Source: an uncultured bacterium
GTDB lineage: Bacteria > Muiribacteriota > Ozemobacteria > Ozemobacterales > Ozemobacteraceae
Direction: 5' to 3'
Length of the DNA: 64,000 nt
Assembly (NCBI GenBank): GCA_937949615.1
Contig: CALEDQ010000023.1
Location: 124,001-188,000, forward strand
Shown piece by piece: positions 8,884 to 16,867 of this stretch (within the stretch, counting starts at the first letter, position 1; each line of letters starts with the position of its first letter). The translations under genes were made by a program, and so were the position numbers. The notes below the pieces were generated by a model that did no database searches, was not told the origin of the DNA, and saw only the letters and a list, made by a program, of their open reading frames with translations.

Positions 8884-11190
8884 ATGCGGGTCATACTGAT
8901 TTTTCTGGTGGCTGCACTGATGAACTGCGCGACAACTATCTTTGCCTGCAATCCTGAGCCCGGGCCTCAGCATTTTCCCGTTCTGAGCGTGCCGCCGGCA
9001 AGAATTACCACGGGCTATTTCAGTGTTTACAACGGTTTGAACGGGTTACCCTGCAACGATATCAGGTCGATTCTTTTCTTTGCCTCACCAGATGGCAAAA
9101 AATACGTGATCGTCGGCACCGCAGGGAAAGGGCTGATGATTTTCGCCGATGAAACCTGGCATGTAAGCGGGAGCGCGCTTTTTCAGTTTCCTGAGCTGAC
9201 AGTTACCGCAATGATGCGGGTTGCCCCTGACAGTTTTCTTCTCGGCACCCCGGCCGGACTATATAAAGGCCGATTCGAGAACGAAAAATTTGAGTTTGCG
9301 CCGGTTGAAACCAGTTATAAAGATGTGATGAACGTCACGGCGATCGCCCGCAACCCTGAAGAAGAAGACAGTTTTCTGCTTGCCTGCGACCGCACTGCCG
9401 GCGTTCTTGCCCGTGATACTTTCAGAGAGTTCAAAATTCCGTCGCATCTTAGTCCGACCGGCTTTTCTGCGGTAATCTCCTGCGATCTCGGCAGTTTTGC
9501 CGGGTGCAACGGCGGTATTTACCAGATTACCGGTGAAGGTATGAGCCCATGTGACGGAGAAATCGAGCAGGTTGGCTGGGTAACAGACTTTGCGACCGCA
9601 AAAGAGAGGCTGTTTATCGCGTCTTCAAACGGGGTCAGCCTGCTGAAACCGGAAGGAAAAATGGAAAGTCTGCTTCCGGGAGTCTGGGCGACCTGCCTTG
9701 CGTTCAGCGCTGCCCCGGAAGAACTGCTGTCAGGCCAGAGTTTTAAATCTTTTGTCGCTGCCGTTCCTGAAGGTTCAATGCGACAGGAAGAAGAGAACCT
9801 CGACCTGCTGCGCGAGAGATACGCTGCCCTGCAGAGAGAATACCAGGAATACACGCGGCGCTTCGCCGGTCAGACACAGGCAGATGAGAATGCGGTGCTC
9901 GCAATGTACCAGAAGTTTTTCGATTTCGAAGATGCCTGTCGGCAGGCTATTGTCAACAATCCGGCAGAAAAACTGGTCAGCCCTCTGTTGAAAGGTCTCT
10001 GGGTCGGAACGCAGGACAGTGGCCTGGTTCTTTTTGCTACCAATGGCGAACGTTATCATCTGACCGCTGAAAATTCAAAACTGCCCTCTGATAATGTTAC
10101 TGCGATCGCCTGTGCCCCTGATGGCGAAACCTGGCTCGGAACGGCCAATGCGGGACTGATGCGCTATTCTTCCCGGGCGATCGGCGGCAAAGGCAAGGTT
10201 AGCACGCTGCTTGCCTGCCGGCCGACGCGCGTGCGGGTGCTTTCAGACATGCTGCTGATCGGAACAGAAAACGACGGCCTCTATATCTACGATACCAAAT
10301 CACTGCAGCAGACCGGACATTATGCTTTCAATGGCTTTCACCGGCGGGTAAGCGATTTTGCTCTCGACCGCGACGGCAATCTCTGGGTTACCGGCGATGC
10401 CGGGGTCCTGGTCTGGAACGGCAGCAGCTGGAGAACGGCAGCTTTTCCGCCGAAGGTCAAGGCGCCTGATGGCATGGCTTCAAGAATTGCCATTGACAGC
10501 AAAAACAGAATCTTTGTCGCCTTTGCGGCTAACGCGATGGTTTGCGAGCAGATCTGCCTCTACAACGGCAGTTTTCTCGAAAGGACCGATCCGGCAACCG
10601 TTCAGCGCCTGCTGCAGGCGAGCGGCACACAGCAGCTTGAAGCACTGCAGCTGCACGGCCTTGCGGGCACCTATATGCGCAACTTTAACTTTGCCAATGC
10701 CAGCGCCGCCCTTGCCGCCTTCGAAGATGGCGAGGCGAGCCCGGTAGCAGCAATGCTGAACACCGAACATTATCTGCTGACTGGCCTGCAAAACGGTCTG
10801 CAGAAGATCTTTGACGGCGAAAGCTACAAACAGCTCTCAGAGCTTGGCACTGGCCGGATCGGCGCGATCCGCAATTTTTTCCGCCTGCCGAGCGGCATAA
10901 TTGTCATTCAGGGTCTCGAAGGTATCAGCGAGTTCGACGGCCAGCATTACCGGCTCATCGAATCCCCGGCAACCGGTGCGGGCTGGTCGATTACCGATAT
11001 GTGCCCGGATCAACTGAACCCCGAGACTTACCGCATATCGTTTTCGGCTTCCGGCAGGGGTGGTTACGCCCGCTACCAGGGCAATTTCTGGGAAAAACAG
11101 CACGTGAACAGCCCGGTTCTTTCTCTTGCCCAGGCCGACCGCATCATCTTTCTTGCCACCCCGAACGGCGTCGACTACCTGATCGAATAG
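8884..11190 (+). CDS. Secreted two-component-regulator-propeller (Reg_prop) protein
   Basis: A 768-residue exported protein: a signal peptide (MRVILIFLVAALMNC...) and a series of propeller blades. Typical blade signatures are SVYNGLNGLPCNDIRSI (near the N-terminus), LWVGTQDSGLVLF, LPSDNVTAIACAPDGETWLGTANAGLMRYS and the DRDGNLWVTGDAGVLVWNGSSW strand. These match the Reg_prop repeats found in sensor domains of hybrid two-component systems, but no kinase is fused here. A helical insert (about 310-360) interrupts the blades. The start at 8884 is chosen over an in-frame ATG 39 bases earlier because a GGGAGGTG ribosome site lies 6-7 bases before it. Confidence 0.72.
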   Translation: MRVILIFLVAALMNCATTIFACNPEPGPQHFPVLSVPPARITTGYFSVYNGLNGLPCNDIRSILFFASPDGKKYVIVGTAGKGLMIFADETWHVSGSALFQFPELTVTAMMRVAPDSFLLGTPAGLYKGRFENEKFEFAPVETSYKDVMNVTAIARNPEEEDSFLLACDRTAGVLARDTFREFKIPSHLSPTGFSAVISCDLGSFAGCNGGIYQITGEGMSPCDGEIEQVGWVTDFATAKERLFIASSNGVSLLKPEGKMESLLPGVWATCLAFSAAPEELLSGQSFKSFVAAVPEGSMRQEEENLDLLRERYAALQREYQEYTRRFAGQTQADENAVLAMYQKFFDFEDACRQAIVNNPAEKLVSPLLKGLWVGTQDSGLVLFATNGERYHLTAENSKLPSDNVTAIACAPDGETWLGTANAGLMRYSSRAIGGKGKVSTLLACRPTRVRVLSDMLLIGTENDGLYIYDTKSLQQTGHYAFNGFHRRVSDFALDRDGNLWVTGDAGVLVWNGSSWRTAAFPPKVKAPDGMASRIAIDSKNRIFVAFAANAMVCEQICLYNGSFLERTDPATVQRLLQASGTQQLEALQLHGLAGTYMRNFNFANASAALAAFEDGEASPVAAMLNTEHYLLTGLQNGLQKIFDGESYKQLSELGTGRIGAIRNFFRLPSGIIVIQGLEGISEFDGQHYRLIESPATGAGWSITDMCPDQLNPETYRISFSASGRGGYARYQGNFWEKQHVNSPVLSLAQADRIIFLATPNGVDYLIE

Positions 11191-11256
11191 GCCAGGCTTT
11201 CTTGTGCCACATGATAGTATCAAATGATGCTGTCACGCGAGCGTTCTCTGCGTTTT

Positions 11257-11784
11257 TTATAGTTTCAACGCTATGCGGGCTTCTTGAGCCCATATGTAAT
11301 CCATTGGGCAAATATAGCCTCGCAGCCATAATTTGCCATCAATTTTTCTTATGTAAAATCCTTTGGGAAACTCTTCATCTTCAGGTTTTTCTATTTTCGA
11401 GAATATTGTTATCGAACCCTTGGGGGCCTTGTTTTTACCGGTTTCCACTTCTTCTTCCTGATCCATATAGCTCAACCTAAGATATGGACCAATTTCCAGT
11501 GGGCAGAAATCCAGGCCCAACTGCTTTATTCTGCAGAAAATTTCTTCGAAAGTTGCTCCATCTGTGAATTCAAGATCCTGTACCGATAATTCAACAATTT
11601 CTGCAACTTCTTCTTTGGGACTCACGACAAATGCATCGCTTTTCCAGAGCACCATGGCATATTCGTTAAGGTGTATATTTTCAGCGATCAACCGTTTGAG
11701 CAGAGCTTCTTTGCTCAGGCCACCATATTTCACCTTCCTGATGACCACTCCCGGCCGTGCAAGTATTTTTTTCAAAGTTCCCAT
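11257..11784 (-). CDS. Hypothetical protein
   Basis: A 175-residue soluble protein that I do not recognise. It is rich in Lys/Glu and ends with a strand-rich part (GSITIFSKIE, GFYIRKIDGKLWLRGYICPMDYIW). No signal peptide, membrane segment or clear motif. Reasonable codon use and an ATG at 11784 support it as real. It opens a run of small minus-strand genes of lower GC than the surroundings, which suggests accessory DNA. Confidence 0.5.
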   Translation of the reverse strand: MGTLKKILARPGVVIRKVKYGGLSKEALLKRLIAENIHLNEYAMVLWKSDAFVVSPKEEVAEIVELSVQDLEFTDGATFEEIFCRIKQLGLDFCPLEIGPYLRLSYMDQEEEVETGKNKAPKGSITIFSKIEKPEDEEFPKGFYIRKIDGKLWLRGYICPMDYIWAQEARIALKL

Positions 11785-11859
11785 TGTTTGATCCAGTCCA
11801 GATTGAGTGAAAAATCAATTGCAGAATTCGGTACTGAGTAAAAGGGTTGCACAGCCTTG

Positions 11860-12480
11860 TTAAGTAACTGTTTGGAAAAACCTGATCACAAAAATCAGGA
11901 TAAATGACATAAAGCACAAAAACATAAATACTGAGCAAACAGATATTATTATGGGTGAGACTTTTTCTGCATCAGTGAAATGGATTGTGTAGAGAAACCA
12001 CGCAGATAATTGTAAAAGATTTACAACGAAATATCCAAAAGAGATAACTAAAATAATTGGTGCCCATAAATAATCTGTAGAATAGCCTCCAGGCCATATC
12101 GGCGCAAAGATCGCAATTAGTAAACAAACTGATGGCATTACAACAGAAATGGAACTGGTCGTTTCCATCGACCAATCAAAACTCCATCTATTCCTGACTA
12201 AGTCTTTATAATCTGTAGAAATCTTAGTTTGACGCCAGGAGCCAATTAAATTATATGCTATTAAGCTAACTACAGGCAGAATAAAAGCATACATGATAAG
12301 CAAGCAGACTTCTGTACCGGCTTTTTGCGCCATAAGCAGATTTACAAAAGGAGTGAAGGCAGTCGAAATGATAATTAATGGCAGATTTAAAAATGCGGCC
12401 AGGAGCAGGCAAGCGGCATATGATCCCAGGTTCCAGCTTTCATCATTTATAGATGTTTCGTTTTGATCATCTGAATCCAT
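11860..12480 (-). CDS. Hypothetical integral membrane protein
   Basis: 206 residues with about five membrane segments (roughly 20-45, 55-80, 105-130, 138-163, 172-200). The N-terminus is acidic and polar (MDSDDQNETSINDES). No family recognised. It is visibly AT-richer than the flanking genes and uses many ATA/TTA codons, a sign of recent acquisition. ATG at 12480. Lies between two other orphan genes; function unknown. Confidence 0.5.
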   Translation of the reverse strand: MDSDDQNETSINDESWNLGSYAACLLLAAFLNLPLIIISTAFTPFVNLLMAQKAGTEVCLLIMYAFILPVVSLIAYNLIGSWRQTKISTDYKDLVRNRWSFDWSMETTSSISVVMPSVCLLIAIFAPIWPGGYSTDYLWAPIILVISFGYFVVNLLQLSAWFLYTIHFTDAEKVSPIIISVCSVFMFLCFMSFILIFVIRFFQTVT

Positions 12481-12607
12481 TTTTATTACTTTCGCTTCTA
12501 TATATTATTTTTTTACCATGCTTACGTTAGCATTTATTCTATCAAACCCAGTTGATGAAAATCTGTCATTGTTACAAAAGTCACGGCATATTCATTCTGT
12601 AAGCTGT

Positions 12608-13048
12608 CTATGGCAGTAACGGCCCGTGTAAGCTGCAGTTTATCGAGCCGGGCGAACCGGTTGCTGAGGTTGAATATTTCCCGGGAGGCAGCGGCAGGCC
12701 CTCGGCATGCAGATATATGCCATAAATGAACCGCAGGAAAGAATTTTCCTCATAACCATAACTGCCGGGGCAGCGAATGGAAACTTTGAGATGGCCTGAG
12801 TTGATCAATTTGCTTTCTATATCAGCGAACGGAGCGTTGTTTTTTATGTGTGCATCCGGGTGATTCATGTTATATGCCTCGATTGCCCCTTCAATAAGAC
12901 GGATATTGCCCTGGCAACTGCGAAAACACATTTCTGACCCGGCTTTAAGCGACATGGGCGATCCAATTATTCTGATTATCGTAAACACGACCAGAACAAC
13001 CAGCACGAATTTGAATGACTTTTGAAGAATATTATTCATCGAGAACAT
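12608..13048 (-). CDS. Prepilin-like single-pass protein with a conserved 'CxxNxxxIxxAxExY'-type pattern
   Basis: About 146 residues from the ATG at 13048. An N-terminal hydrophobic helix (about 8-30) is followed by CFRSCQGNIRLIEGAIEAYNMNHPD, then a DIESKLINSGHL segment, CPGSYGY and a late CSLHG. This order (Cys, N-x(3)-I-x(2)-A-x-E-x-YN, spaced Cys, terminal C-x-x-HG) resembles the globular part of type II/IV pseudopilin-like proteins. There is no clear prepilin peptidase site before the helix and no pilus gene nearby. The reading frame continues upstream to 13204 but would then overlap the next gene, so the shorter start is preferred. Confidence 0.5.
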   Translation of the reverse strand: MFSMNNILQKSFKFVLVVLVVFTIIRIIGSPMSLKAGSEMCFRSCQGNIRLIEGAIEAYNMNHPDAHIKNNAPFADIESKLINSGHLKVSIRCPGSYGYEENSFLRFIYGIYLHAEGLPLPPGKYSTSATGSPGSINCSLHGPLLP

Positions 13049-13097
13049 CCTATCTGTTCGTCCATGGCAGCAAACCACGATGGCTGGCCAGGTAAAT

Positions 13098-13307
13098 CTA
13101 TCTATTTTTTTCAATAACGCGGGTGATAAACTTAGAATCATCCACCAGCGTCGGAAGAATCTTTGACAAGACCCAGCCATTCGTTCGCGGGTAAACCTTG
13201 CCATTCACGTGCATGTTCCAGGGGTATTTCTGGTCTTCTGAAGGCGTAAATGAACGAACCAGCCGGTCACCGCGATACTGCTCGATAATGCACTCAGAGT
13301 TCTTCAT
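13098..13307 (-). CDS. Small hypothetical protein
   Basis: 69 residues, soluble, beginning MKNSECIIEQYRGDRLVRSF and ending FITRVIEKNR. No recognised domain. ATG at 13307 without a clear ribosome site; 27 bases after the thioesterase gene stop. It fits neatly between the thioesterase and the pilin-like gene on the same strand, which supports it only weakly. Confidence 0.35.
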   Translation of the reverse strand: MKNSECIIEQYRGDRLVRSFTPSEDQKYPWNMHVNGKVYPRTNGWVLSKILPTLVDDSKFITRVIEKNR

Positions 13308-13334
13308 CTGTATTCAGCTTTTTTTTTGCTCGAT

Positions 13335-13778
13335 CTACACAATGCTTTCGCCGCCGAGTTCGACAAGCTTCTCACGAAAAACTTCCGGAATCGGGGTTTT
13401 GGCATTCTGCGCAAAATTTAGCAGAACCAGCACATCCTGGGCTTCCGCTGCGACTTCTCCAGTCGAATCAAAAATGAAATGATTGATCTGAAAGCTGGTG
13501 GTTTTGATCTTATCAATCCTCGAACAGACCACTACCGTGCCCGGGTAGAAAAGCTGCTTTACAAACCGACACGAAGTCTGGGCCAGGATCGGCGCCATGT
13601 TTTTTTCTTTATGCAGCTGCATCAGCCCCGATTCTTCAATCGCGAGCACGCGCGCCGATTGAACATAGCGCATGACGGCAAGGTTGTTCACATGGCCGAA
13701 AAAATCGGTGTCAGCCCAGTCGATGCGGATTTCAAGCTTGATTGGAAAATCTTCAGGTAATTGTGCGTTTGTTATCAT
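13335..13778 (-). CDS. Acyl-CoA thioesterase, 4HBT/YbgC-like hot-dog fold
   Basis: A 147-residue hot-dog fold thioesterase of the 4-hydroxybenzoyl-CoA thioesterase/FadM type. It has the active-site segment WADTDFFGHVNN (catalytic Asp near residue 24) and the central helix MRYVQSARVLAIEESG. The strand VVVCSRIDKIKTTSFQINHFIF matches the family. Acts in the cytoplasm on short or aromatic acyl-CoA esters; the exact substrate cannot be told. ATG at 13778, about 50 bases downstream of the DnaJ-type gene on the same strand. Confidence 0.85.
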   Translation of the reverse strand: MITNAQLPEDFPIKLEIRIDWADTDFFGHVNNLAVMRYVQSARVLAIEESGLMQLHKEKNMAPILAQTSCRFVKQLFYPGTVVVCSRIDKIKTTSFQINHFIFDSTGEVAAEAQDVLVLLNFAQNAKTPIPEVFREKLVELGGESIV

Positions 13779-13828
13779 GGTTAACTATCAAGGCTTTAGA
13801 GGGAAGTGGCGGCCGCAAGTCGGCGTCG

Positions 13829-14719
13829 TTAATAGCGCCAACCCATCTTTGCGGCGAGTTCGGCGAAGTGTTTTTTCTCGTCTTCGCTGAGGTTTTTCGG
13901 AATTGCGACTTCGATCTTTACCATCAGGTCACCACCGGGAAGACCGAGGCCGCGCAGACGCAGAGCGTCACCATGCTGGCTGCCGGGGGGTATGGTGAGA
14001 ATGAAATCCTGGCCGCGCGGGTCTTTCAGCTTGATTTTGCTGCCCAGCACCGCCTGCGCCAGATTTACGCAGATAGTCGTCTCGATGTTGTGCCCCTTGA
14101 CCTTGAACGGGTGCTCGTCTTCAATTTCGAGCTTTAAATTATATGAACCGCCCGAAGTGCTGACCCGAAAAACCGAGCCGTTCGTCGAGCCCGACGGGAT
14201 ATCGATCGTCTGCGTGCCCCCGGGCAGTCCGCTGACCTGAACCTTGCCGCCCGTAACCGCAGTCGAAAGGGGGACCTTCAGGGTCGCAGTCGATTGCTGC
14301 GAGTGGCCGCCATGGCCACCGTGGCTGCGCGAGCCGAAGAAACTCTCGAAGCCGCCGAATGGTGAGCCGCCACTTTTGCCGCGGCTGCCGCCGAGATTAA
14401 GGCTGCTGAGAATCTGCTCGAAGAAATCGCCGGTATTACCGGAACCCGAACTGAAAAAATCGCCAAACGGGCCCTCTTTCGAGAACCCTTCGAAATTGAA
14501 CGAACCGCGGCCCAGACGGGCGGCGTCGTATTTCTGCCGCTCATCATCGCGCCCGAGAACTTCATAGGCTTCGGAAATTTCCTTGAACTTCTCTTCAGCC
14601 TTGTGATCGCCCTTGTTGATATCGGGGTGATACTTTTTCGCCAGACGCTTGAAAGCTTTTTTGATGTCTTCCTTGCTGGCGTTCTGCGGCACTTCGAGTA
14701 TCTTGTAATAGTCTTTCAT
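13829..14719 (-). CDS. DnaJ/CbpA-type co-chaperone
   Basis: About 296 residues from the ATG at 14719. The J domain (1-70) has the HPD motif in KKYHPDINKGD; a Gly/Phe/Ser-rich linker (about 75-140) follows, then the C-terminal substrate-binding barrels (TLKVPLSTAVTGGKVQVSG..., IKLKDPRGQDFILTIPPGSQHGDALRLRGLGLP). No zinc-finger CxxCxGxG repeats, so it belongs to the CbpA class rather than DnaJ proper. An in-frame ATG at 14755 is rejected because a good sigma-70 promoter ends only 7 bases before 14719. Partner would be DnaK, not in this window. Confidence 0.88.
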   Translation of the reverse strand: MKDYYKILEVPQNASKEDIKKAFKRLAKKYHPDINKGDHKAEEKFKEISEAYEVLGRDDERQKYDAARLGRGSFNFEGFSKEGPFGDFFSSGSGNTGDFFEQILSSLNLGGSRGKSGGSPFGGFESFFGSRSHGGHGGHSQQSTATLKVPLSTAVTGGKVQVSGLPGGTQTIDIPSGSTNGSVFRVSTSGGSYNLKLEIEDEHPFKVKGHNIETTICVNLAQAVLGSKIKLKDPRGQDFILTIPPGSQHGDALRLRGLGLPGGDLMVKIEVAIPKNLSEDEKKHFAELAAKMGWRY

Positions 14720-14726
14720 GGCTCGA

Positions 14727-14757
14727 ATTATATCACAAAGTTTTGGCGCTGCCAAAA
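14727..14757 (-). promoter_or_regulatory. Sigma-70 promoter with overlapping palindrome before the dnaJ-type gene
   Basis: On the minus strand the -35 TTGGCA (14755-14750) and -10 TATAAT (14732-14727) are separated by exactly 17 bp. A perfect interrupted palindrome (TTTTGGC-3-GCCAAAA, 14741-14757) covers the -35 and part of the spacer and could be an operator. The predicted start falls at or one base before the ATG at 14719, implying a leaderless mRNA. It is not a CIRCE element. Confidence 0.65.
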
Positions 14758-14850
14758 GTCACTGCCAGAAATTTGCGCTGGCCTGCCGAAAAACTGGCGC
14801 CCCTTCCCGGCCCACTGTCTGATTCTGGCTCTGCACAAGACTTCTCTCTG

Positions 14851-14866
14851 TGGCAGACTTCTTGCT
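14851..14866 (+). promoter_or_regulatory. Sigma-54 promoter of the first M30 protease gene
   Basis: TGGCAGACTTCTTGCT has the invariant GG and GC at the sigma-54 spacing and matches TGGCA...TTGCW. The predicted transcription start is near 14877, giving a 24-nt leader with a GGAG ribosome site at 14891-14894 before the ATG at 14901. Confidence 0.65.
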
Positions 14867-14900
14867 TGCTCAAAGCAAACACTTTTAACTGGAGCAAAGA

Positions 14901-16676
14901 ATGAAATCAGGTTTGAAGAGTATCGCTACCAGCATCGCAGCTTTTTTCATGCTTGTTTCAGTGTCGGCCTCGGCACAGAATGACTGGGTCGATGCTACAC
15001 ACCTGTTCGAAGAAGAAGTCAGATCGGTTGTCGACACGGTCAGCCGCGACCCGGAGCCGATGTTTCTGATGCGCAACCGCGCTGCCGCTCCAGAAATCCG
15101 CAGCTTCAACATCGGCGATACCCAGACCTTCTGGACCAAAAACATCGTCGAAAACAAGTTCGAAGAAACCCGCGCCGTGCTCAAGGCCATCGGTAAAAAC
15201 TGCTACGTTTTTCTCGAAGAAGGCAAGACTCTCGCCCCGGAAGCGATCGAAAAAGTGCGCAAAAGCTTCGACGAAGTAATTTACCCGACCAACACCGCCA
15301 ATTTTGGCTCAGAATGGAAACCCGGCATCGACGGCGATGACCGCATCTACCTGCTGATGTTTGATATCAAAGATGGCTACAACGGCACCGGTGGCTTCGT
15401 CGGCGGCTATTTCTACGCAGTTGACGCCTACCAGCAGGAAAAATTGCCGGCTCACCTCAAATCGAACGAACGCGAAATGCTCTATCTCGATATCAACCCT
15501 TCTGATCCGGCTTCAGATCGTTTTCAGAATACGATTGCCCACGAATTCCAGCACATGATCCACTTCAACCAGGATTCGTCAGAATACACCTGGGTAAACG
15601 AAGCCTGCTCGCAGATCGCGCCTTATCTCTGCGGCTTTGGTCACGCCAACCAGGTCGTTGCTTTCATGCGCACTCCCGACAACAGTCTCACCGCCTGGTC
15701 AAAACAGCAGATGCTCGCCAACTACGGCCAGGTCTACCTCTGGAACTACTACATCCTGCACCATTATCTGCGCGAAAACCCGGAAATGCGCACGCAGTTC
15801 TTCAAAAATCTCGTCGCATCGAAGAAACAGGGGGTTGCGGGCTATATAGAAGCTCTCGGGGCCGTTTCCAAAGGCTTTGCCCAGACCTTCGACCGTTTCG
15901 CCATCGCCAACTTCGTTAACGATACCCGCGTCGCCAAAGGCGAATTCGGCTATGACAAAACCCTCGGCAAGCTGAAACTGCCGGTTTCAGACACTATCGC
16001 CGTGCTGCCAGGCGAAGTCGCCGGCGAAGTATTTCTGTGGAGCGCCGATGCCGTGAAGATCGACCTTGCCAACGCCCGCAGCAACCTGAAAGTGAACTTT
16101 CAGGGCTTCCGTGGCAAGATGGGCGAAGACCAGTACAATTCGTTTACCGTTGCCCTGATAATGCAGGATTCAACCGGCACGAAGCCGTCGCAGATTTCAT
16201 ACATCAACGTGCAGCCGATCAGCAGCAGACTGCAGGGCGGGGAAATCTCCATCGATGCCACTGCCGGCTTCGACTCGGCAATGCTGATCATCGTTGCCCA
16301 GGCCGACGAAGAAGTCGACGACCGCGTTTACGCCAACGCCCTCGGCATGAAATACACAGTTAAGGTCACCGATTCTGGTGCCGCCGTTGCCAGAGCCATT
16401 GCCCCAGTCGATGTCAGAGCCACAGTTGCCGCCTATGCCGGTGCCGCCGGCAATCTCGAAACCTCAGACGAAGCTGCTGTGATGATCGCTCTGCAGCAGC
16501 TCGAAACCGCCCGCAGCGCCCTGACTGCCGAAATGCAGAGACAGCTTGAGAACGGCAGCGAGAATGTTACCGTCTCGATCGACGAGATGATCGAAGCCGG
16601 CGAAATCAAAGCCGAACAGGTCGCACCGCTGCGCAAAACCCTCGAAGAAACCGCCGCTTTTGCCTCTCTCAAGTAA
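14901..16676 (+). CDS. Secreted M30 (hyicolysin-like) zinc metalloprotease
   Basis: A 591-residue exported protease. Signal peptide at 1-25 (cut after SASA). The catalytic region has IAHEFQHMIHFN (H214, E215, H218) and the downstream TWVNEACSQIA whose E234 is the likely third ligand, as in peptidase family M30. REMLYLDINPSDPASD precedes the active site. The C-terminal 250 residues are beta-rich and end in a helical tail with no membrane anchor. It is a paralogue of the gene at 18443. It stands alone, between its own sigma-54 promoter and an intrinsic terminator. Confidence 0.8.
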   Translation: MKSGLKSIATSIAAFFMLVSVSASAQNDWVDATHLFEEEVRSVVDTVSRDPEPMFLMRNRAAAPEIRSFNIGDTQTFWTKNIVENKFEETRAVLKAIGKNCYVFLEEGKTLAPEAIEKVRKSFDEVIYPTNTANFGSEWKPGIDGDDRIYLLMFDIKDGYNGTGGFVGGYFYAVDAYQQEKLPAHLKSNEREMLYLDINPSDPASDRFQNTIAHEFQHMIHFNQDSSEYTWVNEACSQIAPYLCGFGHANQVVAFMRTPDNSLTAWSKQQMLANYGQVYLWNYYILHHYLRENPEMRTQFFKNLVASKKQGVAGYIEALGAVSKGFAQTFDRFAIANFVNDTRVAKGEFGYDKTLGKLKLPVSDTIAVLPGEVAGEVFLWSADAVKIDLANARSNLKVNFQGFRGKMGEDQYNSFTVALIMQDSTGTKPSQISYINVQPISSRLQGGEISIDATAGFDSAMLIIVAQADEEVDDRVYANALGMKYTVKVTDSGAAVARAIAPVDVRATVAAYAGAAGNLETSDEAAVMIALQQLETARSALTAEMQRQLENGSENVTVSIDEMIEAGEIKAEQVAPLRKTLEETAAFASLK

Positions 16677-16705
16677 GAACATAGAAAAACTGAGCTTTTA
16701 AGCAG

Positions 16706-16743
16706 ATCCCGGTTTGCACTATCGATGCAGACCGGGATTTTTT
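16706..16743 (+). terminator. Intrinsic terminator of the first M30 gene
   Basis: A 13-bp stem with one G-T pair (16706-16718 with 16726-16738), a 7-nt loop and a run of six T. It lies 29 bases after the protease stop. The rest of 16744-16867 holds no gene. Confidence 0.85.
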
Positions 16744-16867
16744 ATTTCGTGCCGACTGTTTTTGATATTGATAACTGCAAATTAAAACATATTAAAAAAA
16801 TCCGTGTTTATCCGTGTTCATCTGTGGCTGAAAATATAAAGAGCGCAGAAAACCAGTTCGAATTAAT

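Noticed and set aside
13049..13204. Upstream extension of the pilin-like gene
   Set aside because: It overlaps the 69-residue gene, and the added residues (MARFTRERMAGSCQRFF...) are not pilin-like; the start at 13048 gives a clean signal-like N-terminus.
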